Part shown: in pieces, positions 35,351 to 42,282 of the stretch | Numbering within the stretch: position 1 is the stretch's first letter | How the letters are laid out: every line of letters begins with the position of its first letter | Source: Paludibacteraceae bacterium | GTDB taxonomy: Bacteria; Bacteroidota; Bacteroidia; Bacteroidales; Paludibacteraceae | Direction: 5' to 3' | Assembly: GCA_017417025.1 (NCBI GenBank) | Contig: JAFPZY010000047.1 | Span: 38,100 to 102,099 of the forward strand | Length of the DNA stretch: 64,000 bases | Program-made: the position numbers and the translations under genes | The notes under the pieces: model-generated | What the model saw: only the letters and a program-made list of their open reading frames with translations | Told to the model about the DNA's origin: nothing | Databases searched by the model: none

Positions 35351-35402
35351 AGCGTAATTCCAGAAGAAAGGATTGCGCTGCGATTTTTAATCCTATAAAT
35401 AT

Positions 35403-35867
35403 ATGAGTTTTAATAATAAACATAAACAATTTGCTGAACGGCTAATTTATCTTTTTTGTGACCGCCCTATTGACGTTCAGAAGCCGCAGTTCAGTCTGCG
35501 ATGGACGTATATTTTTGCACAGGCTGCGCATCGCCTTAATAAAACAGGTTACGCCGTAACCTTATATGCGACTTCTAATAATACCAGCCTGCAATTTTCA
35601 ATAAGTCCGCAGCAACGCAAGTTTCGTCTTTCGTTAGATTGGGATGATGACAACCAGCCAATGGCTGTAGTGGAGTTTCTTCAGTTTGATCCGGATTATA
35701 TTATCAATGTGTTGCGCCCTGCTTTTGCTAAAGGCAAAACACTTTGTGATTTCACGCGCTACGGTGCCAATGCATATTATCATCCATTAACATGTGCCGA
35801 AAAGGAGGCAGTAAGTTTCCTTTGTAAGACGGTAAAGACGCTGTTTATTGCTATCAACAAACCATAA
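35403..35867 (+). CDS. Unknown protein of the WYL island
   Basis: The 154-residue soluble protein has no family I recognise. It has an aromatic- and basic-rich N-terminal half and a middle segment of alternating strands (RLSLDWDDD, AVVEFLQF). A helical C-terminus contains CAEKEAVSFLCKTVK. No signal peptide or membrane helix is present. It is transcribed from operator-promoter 3 and is 11 bp upstream of the half-MreB gene, so the two are probably produced together. AT-rich codon use matches the rest of the island. Confidence 0.72.
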   Translation: MSFNNKHKQFAERLIYLFCDRPIDVQKPQFSLRWTYIFAQAAHRLNKTGYAVTLYATSNNTSLQFSISPQQRKFRLSLDWDDDNQPMAVVEFLQFDPDYIINVLRPAFAKGKTLCDFTRYGANAYYHPLTCAEKEAVSFLCKTVKTLFIAINKP

Positions 35868-35878
35868 ATAATAATATT

Positions 35879-36502
35879 ATGAAATCGTCCTTAAAAGAAA
35901 TTGCCAATAAAATTGGCACTGAAATCACCATTTTCAGCAATGGTAAATGGGCATTAAACAAACAGATGGCGACTGCCATCCATATCGGAGTAGATGTCAA
36001 GAATGCAAATGGGTGTGTAATTGTTGATATAGGTGACACCACAACCGAGGTATTCATTATTACAGGCAGGCGTGTTTTCTCTCACTATTCCACGATGGCA
36101 GTCTCATACGATATTCTCATTCAGGATATCGTTTTGTATATGAGATATATGCATAGACTGCGCATTAATGAAGTCGTTGCCAAACGAATTTGGGACGCTG
36201 TCGGTTCCGCATTGCCAGACCTTGACGAAGAACCGGCTGCATACGACCTTATCGGGCCTAACTGTGTGACCGCATTGCCCAATACTGTGTCTGTCAGCAG
36301 CACTGAGGTAGCACATTGTTTAGACAGGAATATCTCAAGAATAGAGTTTGCAATATACGAGATTCTCAAGTCGGCACCTTGCACGTTGCATACCGATATT
36401 TGCAGGTGTGGTATCTATTTGACAGGAAAAGGAGCTTCACTACGTGGACTTGACAAACGATTAGAGAGGAATTTTGATATTTCATGTCAGATTAGGGAAT
36501 AG
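35879..36502 (+). CDS. Truncated MreB/actin-like protein (C-terminal half)
   Basis: The 207-residue protein corresponds to the second half of MreB. It has phosphate-2 loop DIGDTTTEV (50-58; MreB has DIGGGTT), the segment ALPNTVSVSSTEV and the adenosine-binding GIYLTGKGASLRGLD near the C-terminus. The N-terminal half, with the phosphate-1 loop and most of the polymer interface, is missing. The first 45 residues look like the stretch just before the phosphate-2 loop in MreB, so this is a defined half and not random truncation. The frame is intact, with its own upstream partner gene and a terminator, which argues for function, for example as an MreB-interacting or decoy protein. That function is inference. 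Confidence 0.78.
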   Translation: MKSSLKEIANKIGTEITIFSNGKWALNKQMATAIHIGVDVKNANGCVIVDIGDTTTEVFIITGRRVFSHYSTMAVSYDILIQDIVLYMRYMHRLRINEVVAKRIWDAVGSALPDLDEEPAAYDLIGPNCVTALPNTVSVSSTEVAHCLDRNISRIEFAIYEILKSAPCTLHTDICRCGIYLTGKGASLRGLDKRLERNFDISCQIRE

Positions 36503-36540
36503 AAATTTAATTGCCAGTCTGGAGGCAAGAATAAGGAAAA

Positions 36541-36584
36541 GGAAACTGACAAGTTATGTTTGTCAGTTTCCGGTTTTTTCTTTT
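36541..36584 (+). terminator. Terminator of the WYL island
   Basis: A 12-bp perfect stem (GGAAACTGACAA and its complement) with a short loop is followed by GGTTTTTTCTTTT, a strong intrinsic terminator for the plus strand. It lies between the half-MreB gene and the convergent tRNA gene. Confidence 0.9.
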
Positions 36585-36585
36585 G

Positions 36586-36658
36586 TGTCCCCCGAGGGGC
36601 TCGAACCCTCGACCCACTGATTAAGAGTCAGTTGCTCTACCAACTGAGCTAGGGAGAC
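36586..36658 (-). tRNA. tRNA-Lys (anticodon CTT)
   Basis: The 73-base cloverleaf has acceptor arms GTCTCCC/GGGGGAC, D-loop AGCTCAGTTGGTAGAGC, an anticodon stem ACTGA/TCAGT around loop CTCTTAA (anticodon CTT), and the T-arm GAGGGTTCGAGCCCCTC. The 3' CCA is not encoded. It is transcribed from its own promoter at 36,706-36,738 and borders the AT-rich island, a common integration context. Confidence 0.95.
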
Positions 36659-36705
36659 GACACTCATCAACTTTGAAAGACAACGTCCGTTTTTCAAAAG
36701 CGGGT

Positions 36706-36738
36706 GCAAAGGTACTGCTTTTTTATGACATATACAAA
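36706..36738 (-). promoter_or_regulatory. Promoter of tRNA-Lys
   Basis: TTTG (36,735-36,738), a 20-base spacer and TACCTTTGC (36,706-36,714) lie on the minus strand about 48 bases before the mature tRNA. Confidence 0.78.
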
Positions 36739-36763
36739 TTTTTTTGAAAAAAAACGCAATAAT

Positions 36764-36796
36764 TTTGCATAATTAAAGAAAAAAGCCTATCTTTGC
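36764..36796 (+). promoter_or_regulatory. Promoter of the AmgK-RapZ/MurU operon
   Basis: TTTG (36,764-36,767), a 20-base spacer and TATCTTTGC (36,788-36,796) precede a leader of about 40 nt. It is divergent from the tRNA promoter. Confidence 0.8.
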
Positions 36797-36837
36797 AGTT
36801 GTTTGGAGAGTTTCTCCTGTTGAAAAATACGACTGCT

Positions 36838-38334
36838 ATGGAAGAATTATTCTGCGAGCTGTTCCAAAAAAGCCTCGGCACCAGAGCCGGCGAAATAAAA
36901 GCACTGACCGCGTCAGGCAGCAACCGGCGCTATTACCGCATAACGAGCGAGGACCAGAAGACATCGGCAATAGGTGTGGAAGGGACATCGAAAGACGAAA
37001 ACAGGGCTTTCCTGTACATGGCGAGCCATTTTGCAGAAAAAGGACTGAACGTGCCGAAAGTGCTGTGCGCAAGCAGCGACGGCATGAACTATATACAGGA
37101 GGACCTCGGAGACACCCTGCTTTTTGACTACATAGCCGACGGCAGAAAAAGCGGAGTGTTCAACGACAAAGAGAAGGAGATGCTGAAAAAGACCCTGCGC
37201 GCACTGGCACGGCTGCAGACCAAAGGCGCGGAAGACTTTGATTTCCAGCAGTGCTACCCGCAGCCGGAGTTCAACCTGCGCAGCATACAATGGGACCTGC
37301 ACTACTTCAAATACTGCTTTTTGAAAGCGACAGGCCTGGACTTCCAGGAAAACAGGCTTGAGGACGAGTTTGAAAGGCTTGCCTACATCCTGCTCCAGCA
37401 GCGGATGAACACGTTCATGTACCGCGACTTCCAGAGCAGAAACGTGATGATTGCCAAAAAACAGCAGGCAGACGGGAGCATTGAAGAGGAGCCGTACTTC
37501 ATTGATTTCCAGGGCGGGAGACGCGGGCCGGTGCATTATGACGTTGCTTCGTTTCTGTGGCAGGCAAAGGCGAACTTCAGCCAGGAACTGCGGGAAGAAC
37601 TGATAGAGACCTATCTCGACGAACTGGAGCAGCATATAAACGTGGACAGGGACGAGTTCCGCGAAACACTGAAGCACTTTGTGCTGTTCAGGACCATGCA
37701 GGTGCTCGGGGCATACGGGTTCAGGGGGTATTTCGAGAAAAAGCCGCACTTCCTGCAGTCAATCCCCTTCGCCATAGAAAACCTGCGGCAGATGCTGGCG
37801 GACGCAAGCGAAGATTACCCGTATCTGATTGAAGTGCTGCAGAATATGACAGAGATGCAGCAGTTCAAGGAGGTGAACGTAAGGCAGCCGTTAGTGGTGA
37901 AGATATACAGTTTCTCCTACAAAAAAGGCATCCCCGCCGACAGCAGCGGCAACGGGGGCGGCTTCGTGTTTGACTGCCGCGGCGTGAACAACCCCGGCAA
38001 ATATGAGCGCTACAACTTCTTCACCGGCATGGACGAGCCTGTAATTCAGTTTATTGAGGAAGACGGAGAGATGAAGCCCTTCCTTGAAGCGGCACAGACG
38101 ATGGTGGACGCAAGCGTGAAGAGGTATATAGAGCGCGGTTTCCGCAACCTGATGGTGTGCTTCGGCTGCACAGGCGGACAACACCGCAGCGTGTATGCCG
38201 CCGAAAAAACAGCACAGCACATCAATGAGAAATTCGGCGTAGAAGTGCAACTCATACACCGCGAACAGGACATAGAACGGCAACTGCCGGCACACAGCGT
38301 GAGAACAACACAAAAACAGGGAGAGGGAAAATGA
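36838..38334 (+). CDS. AmgK-like sugar kinase fused to RapZ C-terminal domain
   Basis: The 498-residue protein has two parts. Residues about 1-340 form an APH-fold kinase with YRDFQSRNVM (catalytic loop) and YFIDFQGGRRGP (metal-binding segment), as in AmgK cell-wall amino-sugar kinases. Residues about 360-490 match the C-terminal domain of RapZ (SFSYKKGIP, FDCRGVNNPG, FGCTGGQHRSVY). In enteric bacteria that domain senses glucosamine-6-phosphate. ATG at 36,838 is the only start compatible with the promoter. It overlaps the MurU-like gene by 4 bases, so the pair should make NDP-amino sugars by anomeric phosphorylation and nucleotidyl transfer in peptidoglycan recycling. Confidence 0.87.
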   Translation: MEELFCELFQKSLGTRAGEIKALTASGSNRRYYRITSEDQKTSAIGVEGTSKDENRAFLYMASHFAEKGLNVPKVLCASSDGMNYIQEDLGDTLLFDYIADGRKSGVFNDKEKEMLKKTLRALARLQTKGAEDFDFQQCYPQPEFNLRSIQWDLHYFKYCFLKATGLDFQENRLEDEFERLAYILLQQRMNTFMYRDFQSRNVMIAKKQQADGSIEEEPYFIDFQGGRRGPVHYDVASFLWQAKANFSQELREELIETYLDELEQHINVDRDEFRETLKHFVLFRTMQVLGAYGFRGYFEKKPHFLQSIPFAIENLRQMLADASEDYPYLIEVLQNMTEMQQFKEVNVRQPLVVKIYSFSYKKGIPADSSGNGGGFVFDCRGVNNPGKYERYNFFTGMDEPVIQFIEEDGEMKPFLEAAQTMVDASVKRYIERGFRNLMVCFGCTGGQHRSVYAAEKTAQHINEKFGVEVQLIHREQDIERQLPAHSVRTTQKQGEGK

Positions 38335-39086
38335 AAGCTATGATTTTTGCCGCAGGGCTTGGAACAAGACTGCGCCCGCTGACAGACAAAATGCCGAAAG
38401 CACTTGTGCCGTTGGCCGGCAAGCCATTGTTGCTATGGCAGATAGAGCAACTGAAAGCCGCCGGAGTGACAGACATAACAGTGAATGTGCACCACTTTCC
38501 GGACATGATAATAAGCTACTTGCGCTCCAACGACAACTTCGGCTGCCGGATAAGCATAAGCGACGAAAGAGAGGAACTGCTGGAGACGGGCGGCGGGCTG
38601 AAAAAAGCGTTTGCCGACATGCAGGAACAGGAAGCGGTGCTGGCATGCAACGCCGACATATTGTCGAACATCGACCTGCAGGGACTGATAAAAGCATACG
38701 AGGAAACAGGGCTGTCGCAGCTTGTGGTGAGCGACAGGCAGACACAGAGGTACTTGTGTTTTGACGCGGACAACACACTGTGCGGCTGGGTGAACACCAA
38801 AACAGGCGAGCAAAAAGGACAAGACGGCAGGAGGCTGGCGTTCTCCGGCATGCAGATACTGAACAAGGCAGTCATGCAACGACTGCAAGAGACGGACGAC
38901 AGGATTTTCTCACTGACCAACTTCTACCTGCAGACAGCAGCAGACAGGAAGAGCCAAGAAGAGCTGAAAGCCTATATACCAAGCAATTACAGAATGATGG
39001 ATGTCGGCAAAGCCGAGCATTTGCAAGAGGCGGAAGACTTTGCCGCCTTACTGACAAAAGACTACACGCGCATCTGCAGGGCATGA
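38331..39086 (+). CDS. murU: MurU-like sugar-1-phosphate nucleotidyltransferase
   Basis: The 251-residue nucleotidyltransferase has the N-terminal signature FAAGLGTRLRPLTDKMPKAL and the nucleotide/metal segment NADIL. The pairing with an AmgK-type kinase indicates a MurU role: converting MurNAc- or GlcNAc-1-phosphate to the UDP sugar during cell-wall recycling. The start overlaps the kinase stop (ATGA). Its 3' end overlaps the 3' end of the convergent lipid-kinase gene by 25 bases. Confidence 0.85.
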   Translation: MKAMIFAAGLGTRLRPLTDKMPKALVPLAGKPLLLWQIEQLKAAGVTDITVNVHHFPDMIISYLRSNDNFGCRISISDEREELLETGGGLKKAFADMQEQEAVLACNADILSNIDLQGLIKAYEETGLSQLVVSDRQTQRYLCFDADNTLCGWVNTKTGEQKGQDGRRLAFSGMQILNKAVMQRLQETDDRIFSLTNFYLQTAADRKSQEELKAYIPSNYRMMDVGKAEHLQEAEDFAALLTKDYTRICRA

Positions 39087-39985
39087 TGAAGGCACCGGAC
39101 CACGCAGGAGCCTGAGAAATCAAGGACAATCCCGTCAGCCTCTATGCGGAGATGCTGCCGCGTGCTGATGCTGACAGCCGCCCCCGTGAAAGTCCGGATA
39201 AAGCCAAGGTCGGTCAGGCGGCCGTCAAACAGGCGCGGAATGGCCTGCAACACTTCGCGGAAAGCGGGTTTGCGCGCGCACATAACATGAAATATGCCAT
39301 CTTGAGGGTCGGCTTGAGGGTTTTGACGTATTCCGCCTCCCGAGAAGGGGCCGTTACCGATATTCATTGTGTACATTTTACCGGAGAAGACTTCGGTGTT
39401 GTCAGCAGAAATGACAACCGGCAGCGGTTTCTGCTTGTGCAGGGCGAGAAGCAGCGCGAAGAAATAGTTGAGCGAATGACTGCCAACATAATATTTGAGG
39501 TCAGCCGCCTTGTCGCAGCAAAGCGAGTCCACGCCGAAGCCGACGGAGTTGATGAAATATCGGGTGTGCGTCTCCCCGTTGCGCGAGAAAGTGAGGCACC
39601 CGACATCCACAGGGCGGCACTCCCCCGAAAAGAAGCGGTCGAGCGAAAGTTTGAAGCGGCGGTCCAGCCCCCAATAGCGCCCCCAGTCATTCCCTGTGCC
39701 GCGCGGCATAAGCCCGAAAGCCACACGCCGGCGCTGTTCATCGGGCACTTGCGCCGTCATAATGCCGTTGATGACCTCAGAGAGAGTGCCGTCACCTCCG
39801 AGCACCAGGATTTCGTCACAGCCTTTTTCCACAAGTTCGCGGGCAAGTTCAGTGGCATGACCGGCATAGCGTGTCACCCTGTAAGAGAAGGGCATGTGCC
39901 TCTTTTTCAGCAGTTTCCACAGATACAGACGCTGCGCTCTGAACGCGCGTTTACCGGACTTGGGATTGATAATGATGCCGAGCAT
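39062..39985 (-). CDS. Diacylglycerol/lipid kinase family protein
   Basis: The 307-residue protein has the kinase-family start IINPKSGK and the nucleotide-binding GGDGTLSEVING (about 63-74), then PRGTGND. The C-terminal beta-rich domain has the family's late segment (LRIEADG). Members phosphorylate diacylglycerol, sphingoid or related lipids; the substrate cannot be assigned. The last 25 bases are shared, on the opposite strand, with the end of the MurU gene. The promoter is embedded in the terminator of the ribosomal operon. Confidence 0.88.
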   Translation of the reverse strand: MLGIIINPKSGKRAFRAQRLYLWKLLKKRHMPFSYRVTRYAGHATELARELVEKGCDEILVLGGDGTLSEVINGIMTAQVPDEQRRRVAFGLMPRGTGNDWGRYWGLDRRFKLSLDRFFSGECRPVDVGCLTFSRNGETHTRYFINSVGFGVDSLCCDKAADLKYYVGSHSLNYFFALLLALHKQKPLPVVISADNTEVFSGKMYTMNIGNGPFSGGGIRQNPQADPQDGIFHVMCARKPAFREVLQAIPRLFDGRLTDLGFIRTFTGAAVSISTRQHLRIEADGIVLDFSGSCVVRCLHHALQMRV

Positions 39986-40028
39986 GAGCCAAACCTTTAT
40001 TTATTCAAGATGTTACACAAAAACGCAT

Positions 40029-40061
40029 GCAAAGATACGAAAAAAAACACACATGACCAAA
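40029..40061 (-). promoter_or_regulatory. Promoter of the lipid kinase gene
   Basis: TTTG (40,058-40,061), a 20-base spacer and TATCTTTGC (40,029-40,037) lie on the minus strand. The -33 element coincides with the loop of the hairpin at 40,042-40,076. Confidence 0.78.
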
Positions 40062-40076
40062 TCATGCGTGTTTTTT
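40042..40076 (-). terminator. Terminator of the rpmB-rpmG-DUF4295 operon
   Basis: A 15-bp stem with one mismatch and a 5-base loop ends in a T-run on both strands (at least six T), so it can act in both directions. It lies 36 bp after the DUF4295 stop. Confidence 0.88.
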
Positions 40077-40111
40077 CTTTATAAAGTGGCGAGTAACCGC
40101 TTTTCAGCAGA

Positions 40112-40264
40112 TTACTTGAAATATGCCATAGCTTTTTCGTTTTCTACGATTTCCTCCTGAAAGACGTAAGCTCCTGTTTTGGGGCTTTTCACCATTTTGA
40201 TGCACTTTGTATGGTTACGTCCTGCATTACCTGTTTGAAGGGTAGCGACCGCTTTCTTTGCCAT
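40112..40264 (-). CDS. DUF4295 family protein
   Basis: The 50-residue basic protein starts MAKKAVATLQTG and ends KAMAYFK, too short for most gene calls. In Bacteroidota it is encoded directly after the L28 and L33 genes, as here (25 bp downstream of rpmG), and is thought to be a ribosome-associated or phylum-specific ribosomal protein. Nine lysines in 50 residues fit RNA binding. Confidence 0.9.
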   Translation of the reverse strand: MAKKAVATLQTGNAGRNHTKCIKMVKSPKTGAYVFQEEIVENEKAMAYFK

Positions 40265-40289
40265 AGTGTAGTGGTTTTTAGAATGTTAA

Positions 40290-40478
40290 TTACTTAATCT
40301 CCTTATGAATAGTATATCTCTTGAGGATCGGGTTGTACTTCTTCAGCTCAAGACGGTCAGGAGTGTTTTTGCGGTTTTTGGTGGTGATGTAACGCGACAT
40401 ACCTGGCATACCGCTGGCTTTCTGTTCGGTACATTCAAGGATGACCTGCACGCGTGCTTCTTTAGTTTTCTTTGCCAT
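40290..40478 (-). CDS. rpmG: 50S ribosomal protein L33
   Basis: The 62-residue protein [17 protein letters not shown]...[15 protein letters not shown] matches L33. It lacks the four zinc-binding cysteines of the zinc-containing form (only one Cys is present). It lies 15 bp after rpmB. Confidence 0.95.
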   Translation of the reverse strand: MAKKTKEARVQVILECTEQKASGMPGMSRYITTKNRKNTPDRLELKKYNPILKRYTIHKEIK

Positions 40479-40493
40479 AATGGTTTCCTCCTG

Positions 40494-40733
40494 TTATTCG
40501 TAAAGATACCCTTTTTCGGCGGCCTGCTTCAGAGCAGCGTCCAGACCGATTTTGTTAATAGTACGCAGACCCGCTGCACTCACGTTCAGCGAAATCCAGC
40601 AATCCTGTTCTACCCAGTAGAACTTTTTGTGGAAGAGGTTCACATCGAAGGTGCGCTTAGTATGGCGCTTCGAGTGAGACACATTGCATCCACCCATGGC
40701 TTTTTTGCCGGTGATTTGACAAATTTTTGACAT
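40494..40733 (-). CDS. rpmB: 50S ribosomal protein L28
   Basis: The 79-residue protein starts [21 protein letters not shown] and contains the HKKFYW segment, a full-length L28. It is the first gene of the three-gene ribosomal operon, with a promoter about 200 bases upstream. Confidence 0.96.
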   Translation of the reverse strand: MSKICQITGKKAMGGCNVSHSKRHTKRTFDVNLFHKKFYWVEQDCWISLNVSAAGLRTINKIGLDAALKQAAEKGYLYE

Positions 40734-40932
40734 TGTAGTATATATTTTATTTTATTCTCAAACAAATGCGCATGTTGTTCACTACTCCACTGCATATCAA
40801 TCTCCAGCCCCATCCCAACAATCATCTCCTTCACGCCCCATGAATCCGCTCCTAATCCGCTAAAGCCCTATAACATAATGATATACACACGACACATCGG
40901 CTCTAATGAGCCTACTACATGCGAAAAATCGT

Positions 40933-40964
40933 GCAAAGTTACAACATTTTTTTGAAACTGCAAA
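40933..40964 (-). promoter_or_regulatory. Promoter of the rpmB operon
   Basis: TTTG (40,961-40,964), a 19-base spacer and TAACTTTGC (40,933-40,941) lie on the minus strand. The resulting leader of about 195 nt (40,734-40,928) has no gene and no fold I can name. Confidence 0.72.
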
Positions 40965-40984
40965 ATATTTTTACATTTTTTATA

Positions 40985-41858
40985 AAAAAAATGCTTTGCT
41001 CAAAAACAAGGCGGGAGACAAAGATGTCAAGAAAGGAGGAGGAAGAGGAGGAGAAAGAGAAGAGGAAGAGGAGGGCAAAAAAGAGAGCAAGAAAGAGAGC
41101 AAGCAAGAGAGCAAGCAAGAAACAGGCCAAGAATGAGGGGCTGAGAGAGGAAATGAGAAAAAAGCAGGGGCAAATGGAAAGATGAAGAAAGGGATAGAAA
41201 GGAAGAAAGAGGAGATAGACCTTAAGAAAAATGCGCGCGCGAGTGCGCGCGAGGAAAATAAAGAGAAGAAGAATAAGTGTGAGCAGGAAGAAGAATGAGG
41301 GGAAGCGGAAAGAAGAATGGGTGTGAGCAGGAAGATGAATGGGGGTAAGCGGGAAAAATAATGAGGGGGACGGGAAGAAGAAATTGAGGGGGGGCAAAAG
41401 CAAAATGACAGGAGGAAGGGCTAAAAGACGACAAAACGTCAGACGGAGTTGAAAGGAAAATCAAACAGAGTTGACAGCGCAACGACAGCAAAAAAAATTT
41501 TGAAAAACAGAAAAGCAAAATGTAAGCAAAAAGCAGGAATTTGTGACATATTGTCAATTGCGGAACATGCAGCAAGTCCAGAGCCGGGACACAAAATTGC
41601 AAGGCACACCAGACAACGCATGCATGAAAAAAGAGGTTGCGGCACGAGGAAAGCGTCAAATTGCGCCAAAATGCAAACAAAAGTGCCAAATCGCGCCGGA
41701 AAACGACAACAGACGGCGGGAGAAATGTATATTTGCAGAGGAAAAGAAAAGATAAGATAAGTACAGTGAAGTGAAGTAAAGATAAGTAAAGTAAGGTAAA
41801 GTAAGGTAAAGTAAAGATAAGTGAATTGAAGTAAAGTTAAGTAAAGACAGGTAAAGAC
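40985..41858 (+). repeat. Long low-complexity purine-rich gap with several tandem arrays
   Basis: The 1.19-kb gap between rpmB and the ferredoxin has no supported gene. It holds a GGA/GAA-rich stretch (41,030-41,080) and four 12-bp units based on GAGAGCAAGCAA (41,083-41,130). There is an alternating CG tract (41,232-41,251), five 22-bp units starting AAGAAT (41,269-41,377, the last 21 bp), and a stretch of repeated GTAAA pentamers (41,761-41,855). The block 41,450-41,760 is less repetitive but still shows no convincing gene. Open frames here exist on both strands and are by-products of composition. Confidence 0.85.
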
Positions 41859-41892
41859 AAAAAAATAGAGGCGTACACGAGGTACGCCTCTA
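41859..41892 (-). terminator. Terminator of the ferredoxin gene
   Basis: A perfect 11-bp stem (TAGAGGCGTAC and its complement) with a 5-base loop is followed on the minus strand by seven T residues, 30 bp after the ferredoxin stop. Confidence 0.93.
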
Positions 41893-41921
41893 CGACGAAG
41901 GTAAGAATTACTTTGCCGAAA

Positions 41922-42086
41922 TCAGAGCGAGATAGCTCCGCTGGGGCAAGCGTCCGCACAAGTGCCGCACTCGGTGCACATATCGGGGTCGATAGAATAG
42001 CGGTCGCCCTCAGAAATAGCGCCCATCGGACATTCGTCCTTACATGTACCGCATGCGATACAATCTTCAGAAATCTTGTAAGCCAT
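41922..42086 (-). CDS. Ferredoxin, 2[4Fe-4S]
   Basis: The 54-residue bacterial ferredoxin has two classical cluster motifs, CIACGTCKDECP (residues 9-20) and CTECGTCADACP (37-48). Both are complete with four cysteines in the C-x2-C-x2-C-x3-C-P pattern. It is a soluble low-potential electron carrier, a plausible partner of pyruvate oxidoreductases or of a bifurcating Bcd-Etf. It is monocistronic, with its own promoter (42,244-42,276) and terminator. The gene is too short to be caught by simple length filters. Confidence 0.96.
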   Translation of the reverse strand: MAYKISEDCIACGTCKDECPMGAISEGDRYSIDPDMCTECGTCADACPSGAISL

Positions 42087-42243
42087 GACAATAAGATTTA
42101 TAAAAAGTTAAACAATAAATTGTTAATAAATTGCAATGTTTCACAACACAAAAATTCCACTACACGGCAGTGCTCCATTGTGCCCGTTCCACAAAAATCC
42201 GCGCCAAGCAAGCACAGCAATGCTATTGAGCAGAAACTTTCGT

Positions 42244-42276
42244 GCAAAGGTATTACTTTTTACTGACATACGCAAG
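42244..42276 (-). promoter_or_regulatory. Promoter of the ferredoxin gene
   Basis: CTTG (42,273-42,276), a 20-base spacer and TACCTTTGC (42,244-42,252) lie on the minus strand. The message has a leader of about 150 nt, which is long for a 54-codon gene. Confidence 0.75.
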
Positions 42277-42282
42277 AGAAAG

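Noticed and set aside
40906-41760. Several 60-150 codon frames in the gap between rpmB and the ferredoxin
   Set aside because: Products are lysine/glutamate or leucine/phenylalanine runs dictated by purine-rich composition. They occur on both strands, with no conserved motif or usable promoter.
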